Positions 1 to 8,945 are shown, counted from the first letter of the stretch. The stretch: DNA of 64,000 bases from Glycomyces algeriensis (GCF_027622855.1 NZ_JAPZVR010000003.1:335148-399147); one strand, 5' to 3'. The notes: generated by a model not told the origin, from the sequence alone. Numbers and translations are program-made.

Positions 1-90
1 CCCCCCGCCCCCCCCCCCCCCCCGGCCCCCCCCCCCCCCCCGCGCGCCGGGCCCCCCCCCCCCCCGCCCCGCCCGCGCCCCCCCCCCGGG
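1..90. other. C-homopolymer-rich low-complexity end
   Basis: Almost every base is C, with a few G. Nothing else in the window looks like this. It cannot encode a plausible protein and is most simply a contig end, a poorly sequenced GC tract or an assembly artefact. The neighbouring DoxX gene begins to look normal about 25 bases later. Confidence 0.7.
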
Positions 91-114
91 ACAGCTCGCC
101 TGATGTGCGGCGGG

Positions 115-501
115 TCAGCCGGTGAAGGGCTCCAGAGCGAAGCGGCCGATCGCCACGAAAGCGGTCACGGCGAGGTAGGCCCCGTCCACCAGCGCGGCTT
201 TGGTTTCGCCGCGGCGGATCCGCACGATCACGGCGCCGGTCATGATCAGGGTCAGGCCGCTCGCCGCCACTGGGACGAGGATCGGAGCGATGTCGAGTAC
301 AGCGGGCAGGATCAGGCCCGTGGCGCCGAGGATCTCGAGCACGCCGATGGTCTTGAGCGTCCCGGGCTGGAAGTCGAGGACCCAGCGAGAGGCGTCGCCC
401 ATCGCGGCCATCTTCTCCCTTGGGACGAACAGCTTTCCGAAGCCGGAGAGCAGGTATACGGCCGCCATGAGGCCGGCGGTGATCCACAGTGCGAGGTTCA
501 T
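115..501 (-). CDS. DoxX family membrane protein
   Basis: This 128-residue protein has four predicted membrane helices and the DoxX-like pattern: an N-terminal helix ending in SGFGKLF, a loop, and GVLEILGATGLILP in the second helix. DoxX-like proteins are small quinone- or thiol-linked redox membrane proteins of mostly unknown substrate. It lies 82 bases downstream of the frameshifted carboxymuconolactone-decarboxylase gene on the same strand, so it is probably the last gene of the ECF41-controlled unit. The length is complete for the family. Confidence 0.8.
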   Translation of the reverse strand: MNLALWITAGLMAAVYLLSGFGKLFVPREKMAAMGDASRWVLDFQPGTLKTIGVLEILGATGLILPAVLDIAPILVPVAASGLTLIMTGAVIVRIRRGETKAALVDGAYLAVTAFVAIGRFALEPFTG

Positions 502-583
502 GAGTCTGCTCCTGTGCAGCGTGTCTGGGGCCCGCGGGCGGATCCGGGATGCGGTTCCGCCCGCGGGCTTGAACGGGAAATCG

Positions 584-1055
584 TCAGGCGTACTGGCCGG
601 GCTGGTACCCGCCGCCGGGCGTCCGGGTGATCACGTTCAGCCGGTTGAAGGCGTTGATCAGGCAGATCAGGGCGACCAGGGCCATCAGCTGGTCCTCGTC
701 GAAGTGCTTCGCCGCGTTCGCCCACGCCTCGTCGGTGACGCCGCTGGAGTCGGCCAGGCGGGTGCCCTGGTCGGTCAATTCCAGCGCCGCCCGCTCGGCC
801 TCGGTGTAGACGCTCGTCTCGCGCCAGGCGCCGACCAGGTTGACCCGCACCGCGCTCTCACCGGCGGCCGCGGCGTCCTTGGTGTGCATGGTCAAGGCAG
901 CCGCCGCAGCCGTTGATCTGGCTGGCGCGGATCTTCACCAGCTCCTGCACCGCCTTCGGCAGCGTCGAGTCGGCGATGACCTTGTTGGACGAGATGATGT
1001 GCTTCGCCCACTTGGCCCCGAGCTCGTTCCCCATGGGGTTCATCCGGTGTTCCAT
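584..1055 (-). pseudogene. Carboxymuconolactone decarboxylase/AhpD-like protein, frameshifted
   Basis: The start is the ATG at 1055, with GGAG about 8 bases upstream. The first reading frame runs MEHRMNPMGNE to the redox motif CGGCLD; the expected continuation MHTKDAAAAG is in the next frame. One extra base in the GG at 890-891 accounts for this: removing it restores a normal ~156-residue AhpD-like peroxidase or decarboxylase with the CxxC and following His. The C-terminal half (to 584) is intact and well conserved. ECF41 sigma factors are known to sit next to exactly this COE class of genes. Either a recent pseudogene or a single sequencing error. Confidence 0.8.
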
Positions 1056-1094
1056 TTTCGGGTCTCCTTCGTCTTCGGATGCTTGCACCACTAC

Positions 1095-1121
1095 GACGAA
1101 GCAGCTCACCGAGACGTAACA
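1095..1121 (-). promoter_or_regulatory. Candidate ECF41-dependent promoter
   Basis: Read on the minus strand, TGTTACG is followed after exactly 16 bases by CGTC, about 40 bases upstream of the ATG at 1055. The published ECF41 promoter motif is TGTCACA - 16 bases - CGTC, so five of seven -35 positions, the whole -10 and the spacing match. It lies between the sigma gene and the gene it should control. Confidence 0.7.
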
Positions 1122-1137
1122 GCCCCATGCGGCGGAC

Positions 1138-2019
1138 CTAGTCGGGTCGCGCGGGCAGCCCCATGGCGTCGAGGCGCTTGCGGTCGCTGACGGTCAGCAG
1201 CTCCACGATCCGGCCGTCGACGACGGTGCACGCCGCAACGCCGAGTACCTTGCCGTTCGCGCCCCAGGCCACGAATCCGGGCTCGCCGTTGACCATGACC
1301 GGCAGTGCCGTGGTCATCGCCTTCATGCCGCGCAGGACCGGGCCGGCCACCTCGGCCGCCCCGACCGTGGTCAGCAGGCCCTGCGGGTGCAAGGTCCTCC
1401 AGGTCACCTGAGGGTCCATGAGCCGCACGAGCGCTTCGAAGTCACCGTCGCGCGCCGCGGCGAGAAATGCGTCGACCACGGCGCGCTGCCGGCCCCGCTC
1501 CTCGGGAGGCAGCGAAGCGGCCCGCACCTTCCGCCGGGCCCGACTGGCGAGCATCTTGCTCGCGTCGGTCGACCGGCCGATGATCTCGCCGATCTCGGCG
1601 AACGACACCGCGAACATGTCGTGCAGGACGAACGCCAACCGCTCAGTGGGCGTGAGGGTCTCGAGCACGACCAGCAGTGCCAGGCCGACCGATTCGGCGA
1701 GCATCGCGTCGTCCTCGGGCGAAAGCGCGCCGTCCACGGCCACGACCAGCTCGGGCAGCCGATCCTCGTATGACTGCTCGGCCCGGGTCTTCCGCGAGCG
1801 AAGCACGTCGAGGCAGACCCGGCCGACCACGGTGGTCAGCCAGCCGGCCAGGTTGTCGATCGAGGCCTGGTCCTGTCGCGCCAGTCGGATCCACGCCTCC
1901 TGCACCGCGTCCTCGGCATCCGCCCGCGACCCCAGCATCCGGTGGGCGACCGCCACCAAGCGCTCGCGCTGCTGTTCGAAAGCCCCCGCCAGCGCTTCGG
2001 GCGTACCTGATTCGGTCAT
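1138..2019 (-). CDS. sigJ: ECF41-group RNA polymerase sigma factor (SigJ-like)
   Basis: The protein has 293 residues. Sigma region 2 spans about residues 15-85 (AHRMLGSRADAEDAVQEAW, WLTTVVGRVCLDVLRSRK) and region 4 about 115-170 (ALLVVLETLTPTERLAFVL, FAEIGEIIGRSTDASKMLASRARRK split across the helix-turn-helix). A SnoaL-like C-terminal domain fills about 180-290, the fused regulatory domain that defines ECF41 and replaces an anti-sigma factor. The linker RLPELV and the terminal GRIVELLTVSDRKRL correspond to the conserved ECF41 linker and NPDKL region. The adjacent AhpD-like gene supports the group assignment. The signal it senses is unknown. Confidence 0.88.
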   Translation of the reverse strand: MTESGTPEALAGAFEQQRERLVAVAHRMLGSRADAEDAVQEAWIRLARQDQASIDNLAGWLTTVVGRVCLDVLRSRKTRAEQSYEDRLPELVVAVDGALSPEDDAMLAESVGLALLVVLETLTPTERLAFVLHDMFAVSFAEIGEIIGRSTDASKMLASRARRKVRAASLPPEERGRQRAVVDAFLAAARDGDFEALVRLMDPQVTWRTLHPQGLLTTVGAAEVAGPVLRGMKAMTTALPVMVNGEPGFVAWGANGKVLGVAACTVVDGRIVELLTVSDRKRLDAMGLPARPD

Positions 2020-2172
2020 GTCGTTACCTTCCCTGTTCGAACTCCGTCAAAGGATTGACGGGCCCGAAGGCGCCAAGGTAACCGGCCGTCACCGAAGATG
2101 ACGAGCTCGACCGGTCCGAGACGCGACGCGGCAGTTTAACGCTAGGTGTAGCAACAAACTTCCGTCGAGCCG

Positions 2173-2201
2173 TTGACTACACATCGAGATCTCTCTATAG
2201 T
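2173..2201 (+). promoter_or_regulatory. Sigma70-type promoter of the GH62 gene
   Basis: TTGACT and TATAGT are separated by exactly 17 bases. The hexamers lie in a locally AT-rich stretch, about 135 bases upstream of the GH62 start codon, giving a long 5' untranslated region that ends with AAGGAGA just before the ATG. The 2020-2340 gap otherwise holds no gene that I can support. Confidence 0.65.
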
Positions 2202-2340
2202 TCGAATCGCCGGAAAAATCATCAGATGTTTCGGAGCTCGGTTGCGGCATGTGAGCGATAACAGCCATTCCTCGTGCCCGCCTTCGCTGAGAATCACCCG
2301 ATGACATCGGCCGCACTCGAAACCTCGATTAAGGAGACCC

Positions 2341-3834
2341 ATGGCCTGGATGGAAACCCCTAAGAGCCGCAGGCGGATGCTCATCGGCGGGGCCGGTGTG
2401 CTCGCCGGGGCCGCCGCCGCGACCGCGCTCAGCCCGTTCACCGCGGCGCAAGCCCAGCAGTCGACCGACCCCGCTGCCTGGTACGTGCTGGTGAACCGCA
2501 GCAGTGGCAAGGTCCTGGACGTCAGCGGCGTGTCCACCGCCGACGGCGCCCAACTCCACCAGTGGACCCGCACGAACGCCGCGAACCAGCAGTTCCAGTT
2601 CGTGGACGCCGGCGGCGGCTACTACCGGATCAAAGCCCGCCACTCGGGCAAGGTCCTCGACGTGTCCAGCTGGTCGACCGCCGACGGCGCCGCCATCCAC
2701 CAATGGACCGACCACAACGGCGCCAACCAGCAGTTCCGCCTCGCCGACTCCGGCAGCGGCTACACGCGCCTGATCAACCGCAACAGCAACAAGGCGATCG
2801 AGGTCCAGAACGCCGCGACCGACGACGGCGCCACCGTCGTCCAGTACAGCGACTGGAACGGCACCAACCAACAGTGGCAGCTCGTCCGTGTCGACAGCGG
2901 CGGCGTCGCCTGCGCGCTTCCGGCGACGTACAACTGGACCTCCACCGGCCCGCTGGCGCAACCGCAGAACGGGGAGGTCGCCCTCAAGGACTTCACCGCG
3001 GTCCGCCACAACGGCCAGTACCTCGTCTACGGGACCACGCACAATTCGGCTGCGCCTCCCGACGGCAGCTGGGCCTCGACGGTCTTCAGCCCCTTCACGA
3101 ACTGGTCCGACATGGCCACCGCCACCCAGACCAAGCTGCCCTTCAACGCCATCGCGCCGACGCTGCTCTACCTCGCCCCGAAGAACACCTGGGTGCTCGC
3201 CTACCAGTGGGGCTGGCCGTACAGCTTCTCCTACCGCACGTCGAGCGACCCCACCGACCCCAACGGCTGGGGCCCGCACCAGGAGCTCTTCACCGCGACC
3301 CTTCCCGTCGGGGCCCCCATCGACCAGACCCTCATCGCCGACGACAAGAACATGTACATGTTCTTCGCAGACGACGAAGGCAACATCTACCGGTCCAGCA
3401 TGCCCCTCGGGGACTTCCCGAGCAGCTTCGGCTCGAACTACACCAGGATCATGACCGACACGAGAGAGAACCTGTTCGAGGCGGTCGAGGTCTACAAGGT
3501 CCAGGGGCAGAACCAGTACCTCATGATCGTCGAGGCCATGGGGTCGAACGGTCGCTTCTTCCGCTCGTTCACGGCCACCAGCCTCGACGGCACGTGGACA
3601 CCGCAGCCCGGGGCCGAGACCCAGAGCAGCCCGTTCGCCGGCAAGGCCAACACTGGCGTCACCTGGACCAACGACATCAGCCACGGCGATCTGGTGCGCA
3701 CCAACCCCGACCAGACCAAGACCATCGACCCCTGCAATCTGCAGTTCCTCTACCAGGGGCGCGACCCCAGCTCTGACGGCATGGACTACGGCCGCCTGCC
3801 CTACCGGCCGGGTGTGCTGACCCTGCAGCGCTAG
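2341..3834 (+). CDS. Tat-exported GH62 alpha-L-arabinofuranosidase with N-terminal RICIN module
   Basis: The enzyme should release arabinose side chains from arabinoxylan outside the cell. Residues 1-40 are a twin-arginine signal (SRRRMLIGG, then an Ala-rich stretch ending AQAQQ). Residues about 43-183 are a RICIN-type beta-trefoil with three QxW repeats (ANQQFQF, ANQQFRL, TNQQWQL). Residues about 198-495 are the GH62 five-bladed propeller, with LKDFTAV carrying the likely general base, GAPIDQTLI the pKa-modulating Asp, and [10 protein letters not shown] the general acid. The ATG follows AAGGAGA. A strong hairpin terminator follows the gene. The RICIN module is nearly identical to the one ending the next gene. 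Confidence 0.9.
   Translation: MAWMETPKSRRRMLIGGAGVLAGAAAATALSPFTAAQAQQSTDPAAWYVLVNRSSGKVLDVSGVSTADGAQLHQWTRTNAANQQFQFVDAGGGYYRIKARHSGKVLDVSSWSTADGAAIHQWTDHNGANQQFRLADSGSGYTRLINRNSNKAIEVQNAATDDGATVVQYSDWNGTNQQWQLVRVDSGGVACALPATYNWTSTGPLAQPQNGEVALKDFTAVRHNGQYLVYGTTHNSAAPPDGSWASTVFSPFTNWSDMATATQTKLPFNAIAPTLLYLAPKNTWVLAYQWGWPYSFSYRTSSDPTDPNGWGPHQELFTATLPVGAPIDQTLIADDKNMYMFFADDEGNIYRSSMPLGDFPSSFGSNYTRIMTDTRENLFEAVEVYKVQGQNQYLMIVEAMGSNGRFFRSFTATSLDGTWTPQPGAETQSSPFAGKANTGVTWTNDISHGDLVRTNPDQTKTIDPCNLQFLYQGRDPSSDGMDYGRLPYRPGVLTLQR
2467..2889 (+). repeat. RICIN module copy 1 (N-terminal in GH62 gene)
   Basis: This 423-base segment encodes a 141-residue beta-trefoil. It matches 6696-7118 almost base for base; only about four encoded residues differ, and no indel is needed. 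The similarity stops at the edges of the module. Confidence 0.9.
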
Positions 3835-3851
3835 CGGCACGACGCAGGTCC

Positions 3852-3922
3852 GGCTCGGGTGTTCCTGAGGCAGCGGGCGGGCTCGGTGCGAGACCGAGCC
3901 CGCCCGTAGCCGAACCCGAGCC
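3852..3922 (+). terminator. Nested hairpin terminator after the GH62 gene
   Basis: An inner perfect 13-bp stem (3875-3887 with 3893-3905, 5-base loop) sits inside an outer 9-bp stem (3852-3860 with 3914-3922). It separates the GH62 gene from the GH43 gene, which suggests that the two are transcribed separately. There is no clear U tract, as is common in high-GC actinobacteria. Confidence 0.7.
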
Positions 3923-3983
3923 ACTGAGTGTCCCGATCGTCCGAACGACCCGAAACCAGCTCTACTTGAAAGGCAAGACCACT

Positions 3984-6900
3984 ATGGCCTGGATGGAAAT
4001 CCCCAAGAGCCGCAGGCGAATGCTCATCGGCGGAGCCGGCGTGTTCGCCGGGGCCGCCGCCGCGACCGCACTCGACCCTTTCACCGCAGCCCAAGCCCAG
4101 CAGATGAGTGTCAGCGTGTTCGCGACGACGGGCGCCGCCCAGGCCGCCGAAGCATGGAATCCCGATTCGTCGTATACGACGACGGACAAAGGCGACGGCT
4201 CCTACACGGTTCCCATGCTGAACTCCGACGTGCCGGATGTCAGTGTCGAGCGCGTCCCCGCGTCGCAGAACGGCGAAGGGCGCGACATCTACTACATGGT
4301 CAGCACGACGATGCATCTCAGCCCGGGCGCGCCGATCATGAAGTCGTACGACCTCGTCAACTGGGAGATCGTGAACTACGCGTTCGACCGCCTCGACATC
4401 AGTGACGCCGCGTCCTTGCGGAACGCCTCGAACTCCTACGGCCAGGGGCAGTGGGCGTCGTCGATCCGCTTCCACGAAGGCACCTTCTACGTGCTCATCA
4501 ATTCGCTCAACCTCGGCGGCGCCTTCCTCTACCGCACCGACGACATCGAGAACGGAGCGTGGACGAAGACGGCGTTCGGTCGAGGGTTCCACGACCCGTC
4601 GCTCTTCTTCGACGACGCCAACGGCGGAACGCCGTACATCTTCTATGGTGGCGGCGGCGCCAGCGTGGTTCGACTGAACTCGACGCTGACGGCGGTCGAG
4701 CAGGACTATCCGGACGTCATCCGGCGCAGCGACTACGCGGACAAGCCGTACATCGGCACCGATACGATCTTCGAGGGCGCCCAGGTGTCCTTCATCGACG
4801 GTTACTACTACGTCGTGATGATCACCTGGCCCGGCGACGGTCGGCAGGTCGTCATGTTCCGCTCGACCGAACTGCTCGGGCGTCTCGCGGACACCGCTGC
4901 GCCCTACGAGTCCTATGGAGCGCTCAACTCGAACGGATTCGCCCAGGGCAGCCTCGTGCCCATCGCGAACGACGCGGGCGACGACGACTGGTACGGCTTC
5001 TTCTTCCGCGACTCGTATCCGGTCGGTCGCATTCCGGCGCTGATCCCGGCGACCTGGAGCGACGGGTGGCCGACCTTCGGCGACAACGGCGTCGTGCCGG
5101 TCGACGGCGTCTTCGAGAAGCCGATCATGCTCACCCCCGAGCAGGAGCGCTTCGAGCGGCTCAAGAGCGTCGTCGTGTCCGACGACTTCGACAACGATGC
5201 ACCGCACCGTCCCTACCAGGACGAGCAGTGGACGCTGCCGACACCGCCCGACATCGACGAGACGCTGGTCGGAGTCGAACTCTTCGGCAATCCCGGCGTC
5301 GAGTCGGGGAACACCGAGGGCTGGATCGCCAACGACGGCGCGACGCTCTCGGCGACGACGGACGCGCACGCCGGCTCGACGGCTCTCGCGGTCACCGGGA
5401 GGAGCACCACGGGATCGGGGCCGGCGCAGGACGTCACCGGCAAGGTGCAGCACAGCGTCACGTACGACGTCTCGGCATGGGTCAAGTACGACAACCCTGC
5501 GAGCCCGGCGACCAAGCAGTTCCTCATCACTGCCCGGTACGGCGGCGGCAGCACGACCTACACGAACCTCACCCCCGCTACGGCCGTGACCCGCGGGAGC
5601 TGGGGCAAGGTGTCCGGGTCGTTCACGATTCCTGCGACGCAGGCCCTCTCCGATGTCCGCATCTTCATCGAGACGCCCTGGGTGAGCGATCCGTCGACAG
5701 ACCCTGACACGCACCTCATGGACTACAAGGTCGACGACGTGTCACTCGTCGGACGGCGCTCCGTCGTCGAGCTGCCGCATCCCGATGAGATCGCCCCGAA
5801 CGGATCGAACCTCGACCTGGCCTGGGAGTGGAACCACACGCCCGACAACCGGTACTGGTCGCTCACCGACCGCGAGGGGTGGTTGCGGTTGACGGCCGGC
5901 AAGGTCGTGACCGGTGCGTACACGCACCGCGACTCCGGTGGCGAGCTCACCTGGCTCGAGGAAGCGCGCAACACGCTCTCGCAGCGCTCCTTCGGACCTC
6001 GGCAGTCGGCCGAGACGAAGCTCGACTTCTCAGCCATGAACGACGGCGACGTCGCCGGTCTCGCGGCGTTCGGCCAGGACTTCTCGTACATCGCGGTCCA
6101 GCGCGTGAACGGGGTGAACACGGTGGGAGTCGTCCATCGCGGCCGGCCCTTCCCTGCCCCGGTCGACCAGGCGGCGGTCGAGCGTTTCCTGCCCGGAGCC
6201 ACTGCGGAACTCGGGGACGCCACGGAGGTGCACCTCAAGGCGGACCTTGACTTCACCCGGAACGAGGGGCAGCTCTTCACCACCTTCTATTACAGTCTGG
6301 ACGGGATCGATTGGACCCGGCTCGGCAACGCCGTCGGACCGCTCGAGTTCGGCGGAACGATCCACTTCATGGGGCACCGGGTCGCACTGTTCAACTACGC
6401 GACCCAGCAGACCGGCGGCCACGCCGACTTCGACCACTTCCTGCTGAGCGACACTCTCACCTCGCAGAACCAGCCGCTCGACAAAGGCGATCTGGAAGCA
6501 GCGATCGCCTACGCCGAATCGCTGGACTCGGGCGACTATCCCGCCGAAGCGTGGGCGGCGATGCTCACCGCGCTCGCCGAAGCGCGAACAGTGGCAACAG
6601 GTGCGGTCGGCACGCAGAACCAGATCGACGCCCCCGAGCGAGCGCTCAGCTATCAGCTCGCTCACCTCGGAACGCTGAAAACACTGAAGGGGCCGGACCC
6701 CACCGCCTGGTATGTGCTGGTGAATCGCGGCAGTGGCAAGGTCCTGGACGTCAGCGGTGTTTCCACCGCCGACGGCGCCCAGCTGCATCAGTGGAGCCGT
6801 ACGAACGCGGCCAACCAGCAATTCCAGTTCGTGGACGCCGGCGGCGGCTACTACCGGATCAAAGCCCGCCACTCGGGCAAGGTCCTCGACGTGTCCAGCT

Positions 6901-7121
6901 GGTCCACCGCCGACGGCGCCGCGATCCACCAGTGGACCGACCACAACGGCGCCAACCAGCAGTTCCGCCTGGCCGACTCCGGCAGCGGCTACACGCGCCT
7001 GATCAACCGCAACAGCAACAAGGCGATCGAAGTCCAGAACGCCGCCACCGACGACGGCGCCACCGTCGTCCAGTACAGCGACTGGAACGGCACCAACCAA
7101 CAGTGGCAACTCATCCGCTGA
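3984..7121 (+). CDS. Large Tat-exported GH43 glycosidase with CBM, FIVAR-like and RICIN modules
   Basis: I chose the ATG at 3984 because the N-terminus then matches the GH62 protein ([14 protein letters not shown]) and GAAAGG lies upstream; the protein is 1045 residues. After the Tat signal (1-36) comes a GH43 propeller at about 60-400 (FHDPSLFFDD with a catalytic Asp, TIFEGAQVSF with the general-acid Glu). A CBM4/9-like sandwich occupies about 434-590, a GH43 C2-type sandwich about 615-825, a FIVAR-like helical segment about 830-900, and a RICIN beta-trefoil 905-1045. A beta-xylosidase or arabinofuranosidase is likely; the exact substrate cannot be read. The catalytic core has more TCG and TAT-type codons than the flanking signal and RICIN parts, which suggests a chimeric origin. 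Confidence 0.85.
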   Translation: MAWMEIPKSRRRMLIGGAGVFAGAAAATALDPFTAAQAQQMSVSVFATTGAAQAAEAWNPDSSYTTTDKGDGSYTVPMLNSDVPDVSVERVPASQNGEGRDIYYMVSTTMHLSPGAPIMKSYDLVNWEIVNYAFDRLDISDAASLRNASNSYGQGQWASSIRFHEGTFYVLINSLNLGGAFLYRTDDIENGAWTKTAFGRGFHDPSLFFDDANGGTPYIFYGGGGASVVRLNSTLTAVEQDYPDVIRRSDYADKPYIGTDTIFEGAQVSFIDGYYYVVMITWPGDGRQVVMFRSTELLGRLADTAAPYESYGALNSNGFAQGSLVPIANDAGDDDWYGFFFRDSYPVGRIPALIPATWSDGWPTFGDNGVVPVDGVFEKPIMLTPEQERFERLKSVVVSDDFDNDAPHRPYQDEQWTLPTPPDIDETLVGVELFGNPGVESGNTEGWIANDGATLSATTDAHAGSTALAVTGRSTTGSGPAQDVTGKVQHSVTYDVSAWVKYDNPASPATKQFLITARYGGGSTTYTNLTPATAVTRGSWGKVSGSFTIPATQALSDVRIFIETPWVSDPSTDPDTHLMDYKVDDVSLVGRRSVVELPHPDEIAPNGSNLDLAWEWNHTPDNRYWSLTDREGWLRLTAGKVVTGAYTHRDSGGELTWLEEARNTLSQRSFGPRQSAETKLDFSAMNDGDVAGLAAFGQDFSYIAVQRVNGVNTVGVVHRGRPFPAPVDQAAVERFLPGATAELGDATEVHLKADLDFTRNEGQLFTTFYYSLDGIDWTRLGNAVGPLEFGGTIHFMGHRVALFNYATQQTGGHADFDHFLLSDTLTSQNQPLDKGDLEAAIAYAESLDSGDYPAEAWAAMLTALAEARTVATGAVGTQNQIDAPERALSYQLAHLGTLKTLKGPDPTAWYVLVNRGSGKVLDVSGVSTADGAQLHQWSRTNAANQQFQFVDAGGGYYRIKARHSGKVLDVSSWSTADGAAIHQWTDHNGANQQFRLADSGSGYTRLINRNSNKAIEVQNAATDDGATVVQYSDWNGTNQQWQLIR
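6696..7118 (+). repeat. RICIN module copy 2 (C-terminal in GH43 gene)
   Basis: This is the partner of 2467-2889, the same 423-base length. Here the module ends the protein, whereas in the GH62 gene it follows the signal peptide, so the module has been moved or homogenised between different architectures. Confidence 0.9.
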
Positions 7122-7124
7122 CCT

Positions 7125-7163
7125 GAGCGACACGGACTCCGCCGACCCGGGTCCGTGTCGCTC
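7125..7163 (+). terminator. Intrinsic terminator after the GH43 gene
   Basis: A perfect 13-bp stem (GAGCGACACGGAC at 7125-7137 with its complement at 7151-7163, 13-base loop) starts four bases after the stop codon. Confidence 0.75.
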
Positions 7164-7181
7164 AACGCCCGGTCCCGAGGT

Positions 7182-7354
7182 GGAGTTAGCGGGCGTCGAA
7201 CCCGTGGCAGTTCCAAAGCGCGGCCCGGCGAGGAACGTGTTCCTCGCCGGGCCGTCCTCAAGCCCCGATCAATGAAATCCAGGCCTCCGTTGGAGGCGGT
7301 TTCGTGGCTCCGCAGCCACCTCGGCACCCCTGGCGGAGGCGTGCGCCGAACGCG
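7182..7354. repeat. Repeat A: T-arm-like segment plus remnant of an integrase 5' end
   Basis: This segment matches 51314-51484 with only about two bases of net indel and roughly three quarters identity by eye. On the minus strand its start (GGTTCGACGCCCGCTAACTCC) looks like the T arm and 3' acceptor strand of a tRNA or, more likely, tmRNA. Its right part on the plus strand corresponds to the upstream region and first codons of the integrase at 51434. Here the integrase frame is cut off at once. It is best read as a scar of an earlier integration; the tmRNA identity is a guess. Confidence 0.5.
7221..7254. terminator. Strong hairpin inside repeat A
   Basis: A perfect 16-bp stem (7221-7236 with 7239-7254) has only two unpaired bases at the tip. 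It lies between two convergent genes and could terminate the minus-strand coiled-coil gene. The corresponding part of repeat B is not a perfect hairpin. Confidence 0.5.
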
Positions 7355-8302
7355 TCAGCTCTCTACGAGCAGCGCTTCCCTGCGGGTCTGCATCCGGGCA
7401 AGACTGCGCTCGGCCTCCGCGTCCCGTTTCCGCAGCGACTGGATCGTCGTGTGGACCGCACCTCGAATCGCCCTGAAATGCTCGGTGGCATCGCGGATCT
7501 GCCCGTTGCGCACCGCGTCAGTGAAAATGTTGTCGAACAGCACATCGGTCAGCCAGTTGTTCGGGATCGCGGGGGCGCGGTAGTGCTGCTCGATGCCGAC
7601 GTCGACCAGCTGGCGGCTGAACGCGTCGAGCGCCCACTGCGCGTAGGCCACGGCGCGGCCCGCCGAGTCGAGTTTGTCGTACTTGAACTGGCTGACCAAC
7701 TCGCCGCCGCCGACCAGGTCCCAGCCGGAGGCGGTGCGGGCGCTGCCGAGCAGGCGCCCGATCTCGTCGATCCATCCCAGCGCCTGCAGGCCGGCATCGC
7801 ACGCCTCCTTGAGTTCGCGCCGCTCGGCGCGCACGTCAGCCGCCTGGTCCGCGATCTCCTCCAGCTCACCGCCTGCGGGCAGACCCAGCATGACCACGGT
7901 CCGTTCCTTTTCCGCCAGCAGTTCGCGGAACCGCTCCTCCGCGGTCTCGAATTCGGCTCCGGCGGTCTCGAGCGACGCTCGGTCCTGGACCAGCAAGCGG
8001 ACTCGGGCTCGCTCCTGCTGCACTCGAATCTGCGCGGCCGCCGCCTCCGCCCGCTCGATGTCGAGCCGCTCCTCCCGGGAGCCGATCACCATGGCCCACA
8101 ATGCTTTGAACGACACTCGCTCCAGCTGGTCGACATCTTTCTGCTCGACGGCCGCTCGCTCTTCGGCGAGCCGCAGCGCCGCTTCGGCGGACGCCACCTG
8201 CTGCTCGGTCCGGACCAGCACCTGCTCATGGTGCCGTTTGCGGTGCAGCAGCTCTCGCGCTTCAGCCAGTTCCTTGTTCAACTGCTCGATCGCCTGGGGC
8301 AT
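7355..8302 (-). CDS. Coiled-coil protein of unknown function
   Basis: The protein has 315 residues. Residues 1-175 are rich in Glu, Ala, Arg and Leu with heptad spacing (EQLNKELAEARELLHRKR, AEERAAVEQKDVDQLERV) and should form a long coiled coil. A globular stretch follows (GWIDEIGRLLGSARTASGWD, YDKLDSAGRAVAYAQWAL) and a final helix rich in Arg ends the protein. There is no signal peptide or membrane helix. It stands alone between repeat A and an HxlR regulator. I do not recognise a family. Confidence 0.65.
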   Translation of the reverse strand: MPQAIEQLNKELAEARELLHRKRHHEQVLVRTEQQVASAEAALRLAEERAAVEQKDVDQLERVSFKALWAMVIGSREERLDIERAEAAAAQIRVQQERARVRLLVQDRASLETAGAEFETAEERFRELLAEKERTVVMLGLPAGGELEEIADQAADVRAERRELKEACDAGLQALGWIDEIGRLLGSARTASGWDLVGGGELVSQFKYDKLDSAGRAVAYAQWALDAFSRQLVDVGIEQHYRAPAIPNNWLTDVLFDNIFTDAVRNGQIRDATEHFRAIRGAVHTTIQSLRKRDAEAERSLARMQTRREALLVES

Positions 8303-8476
8303 GGTTTCGATCGTATCGATGCGAAGGCCCCCATGGGGTCCGGCAAAAACCGGTCGAAATCGGCGGGCCGCTGCCGCTCACGGTCCGGATGCGGGGCTGG
8401 ACATCGGGGTCGTTCAGGTCGGTCGGTGCTCGGACCTGGCCATGCCGTCGTCACTCCCGCCGCGCGAGGCCGCTAC

Positions 8477-8920
8477 TCAGCTGTCGGGCATTTCGTGCGC
8501 CGAGCGATGCGCGAGGACCTCGTCCATGTGCGCCTCAGCCCAGGCGCGGAGGCCACGTGTCATGCGGTGCAAGGAAAGCCCGAGTTCGGTCAGCTCGTAG
8601 GTGACCGTGACCGGCACGGTCGGGGTCACCGTGCGGGTGAGGAGCCCGTCGCGTTCCAGTGACCGCAGCGTCTGGGTCAGCATCTTCTGGCTGACGCCGA
8701 CGATCATGCGAGCCAGCTCCGAGAAGCGCATCGGCCGCGGCCGGCCGGGCTCCTCCGTCTCGCTGCGCGGTGGGCCGTCGCCGCCGAGCGCGCACAGGAT
8801 CAACGTGACCCACTTGTCGGAGACGCGGTCGAGCAGCTGCCGGCTGGGACAGACGGCCAAGAACGCGTCGTATTGCGCCTTCTCCTCAGCCCGCCGCTGC
8901 GCCGCGGTCTTCGTCGCCAT
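8477..8920 (-). CDS. HxlR family transcriptional regulator
   Basis: This 147-residue winged helix-turn-helix protein has the HxlR signature: [19 protein letters not shown] around residue 24, then [20 protein letters not shown] as the recognition region and ELTELGLSL near the wing. The conserved Cys before the first helix is the redox- or electrophile-sensing residue in relatives such as YodB and HypR. It is divergent from an aldo/keto reductase gene, with a 128-base shared control region, so it most likely represses that gene and itself in response to quinones or aldehydes. Confidence 0.85.
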   Translation of the reverse strand: MATKTAAQRRAEEKAQYDAFLAVCPSRQLLDRVSDKWVTLILCALGGDGPPRSETEEPGRPRPMRFSELARMIVGVSQKMLTQTLRSLERDGLLTRTVTPTVPVTVTYELTELGLSLHRMTRGLRAWAEAHMDEVLAHRSAHEMPDS

Positions 8921-8945
8921 CGCCCACTCCTCGCTCCAGGTGACT

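Noticed and set aside
2329-3924. A 531-codon open frame on the minus strand, antisense to the GH62 gene
   Set aside because: It is rich in Val, Gly, Arg and Asp in the pattern made by the third-position GC bias of the gene on the other strand, and the plus strand has clear catalytic motifs.
3831-5714. A 627-codon minus-strand open frame opposite the GH43 gene
   Set aside because: Same shadow pattern, no ribosome-binding site, no domains, and the plus strand encodes a recognisable enzyme.
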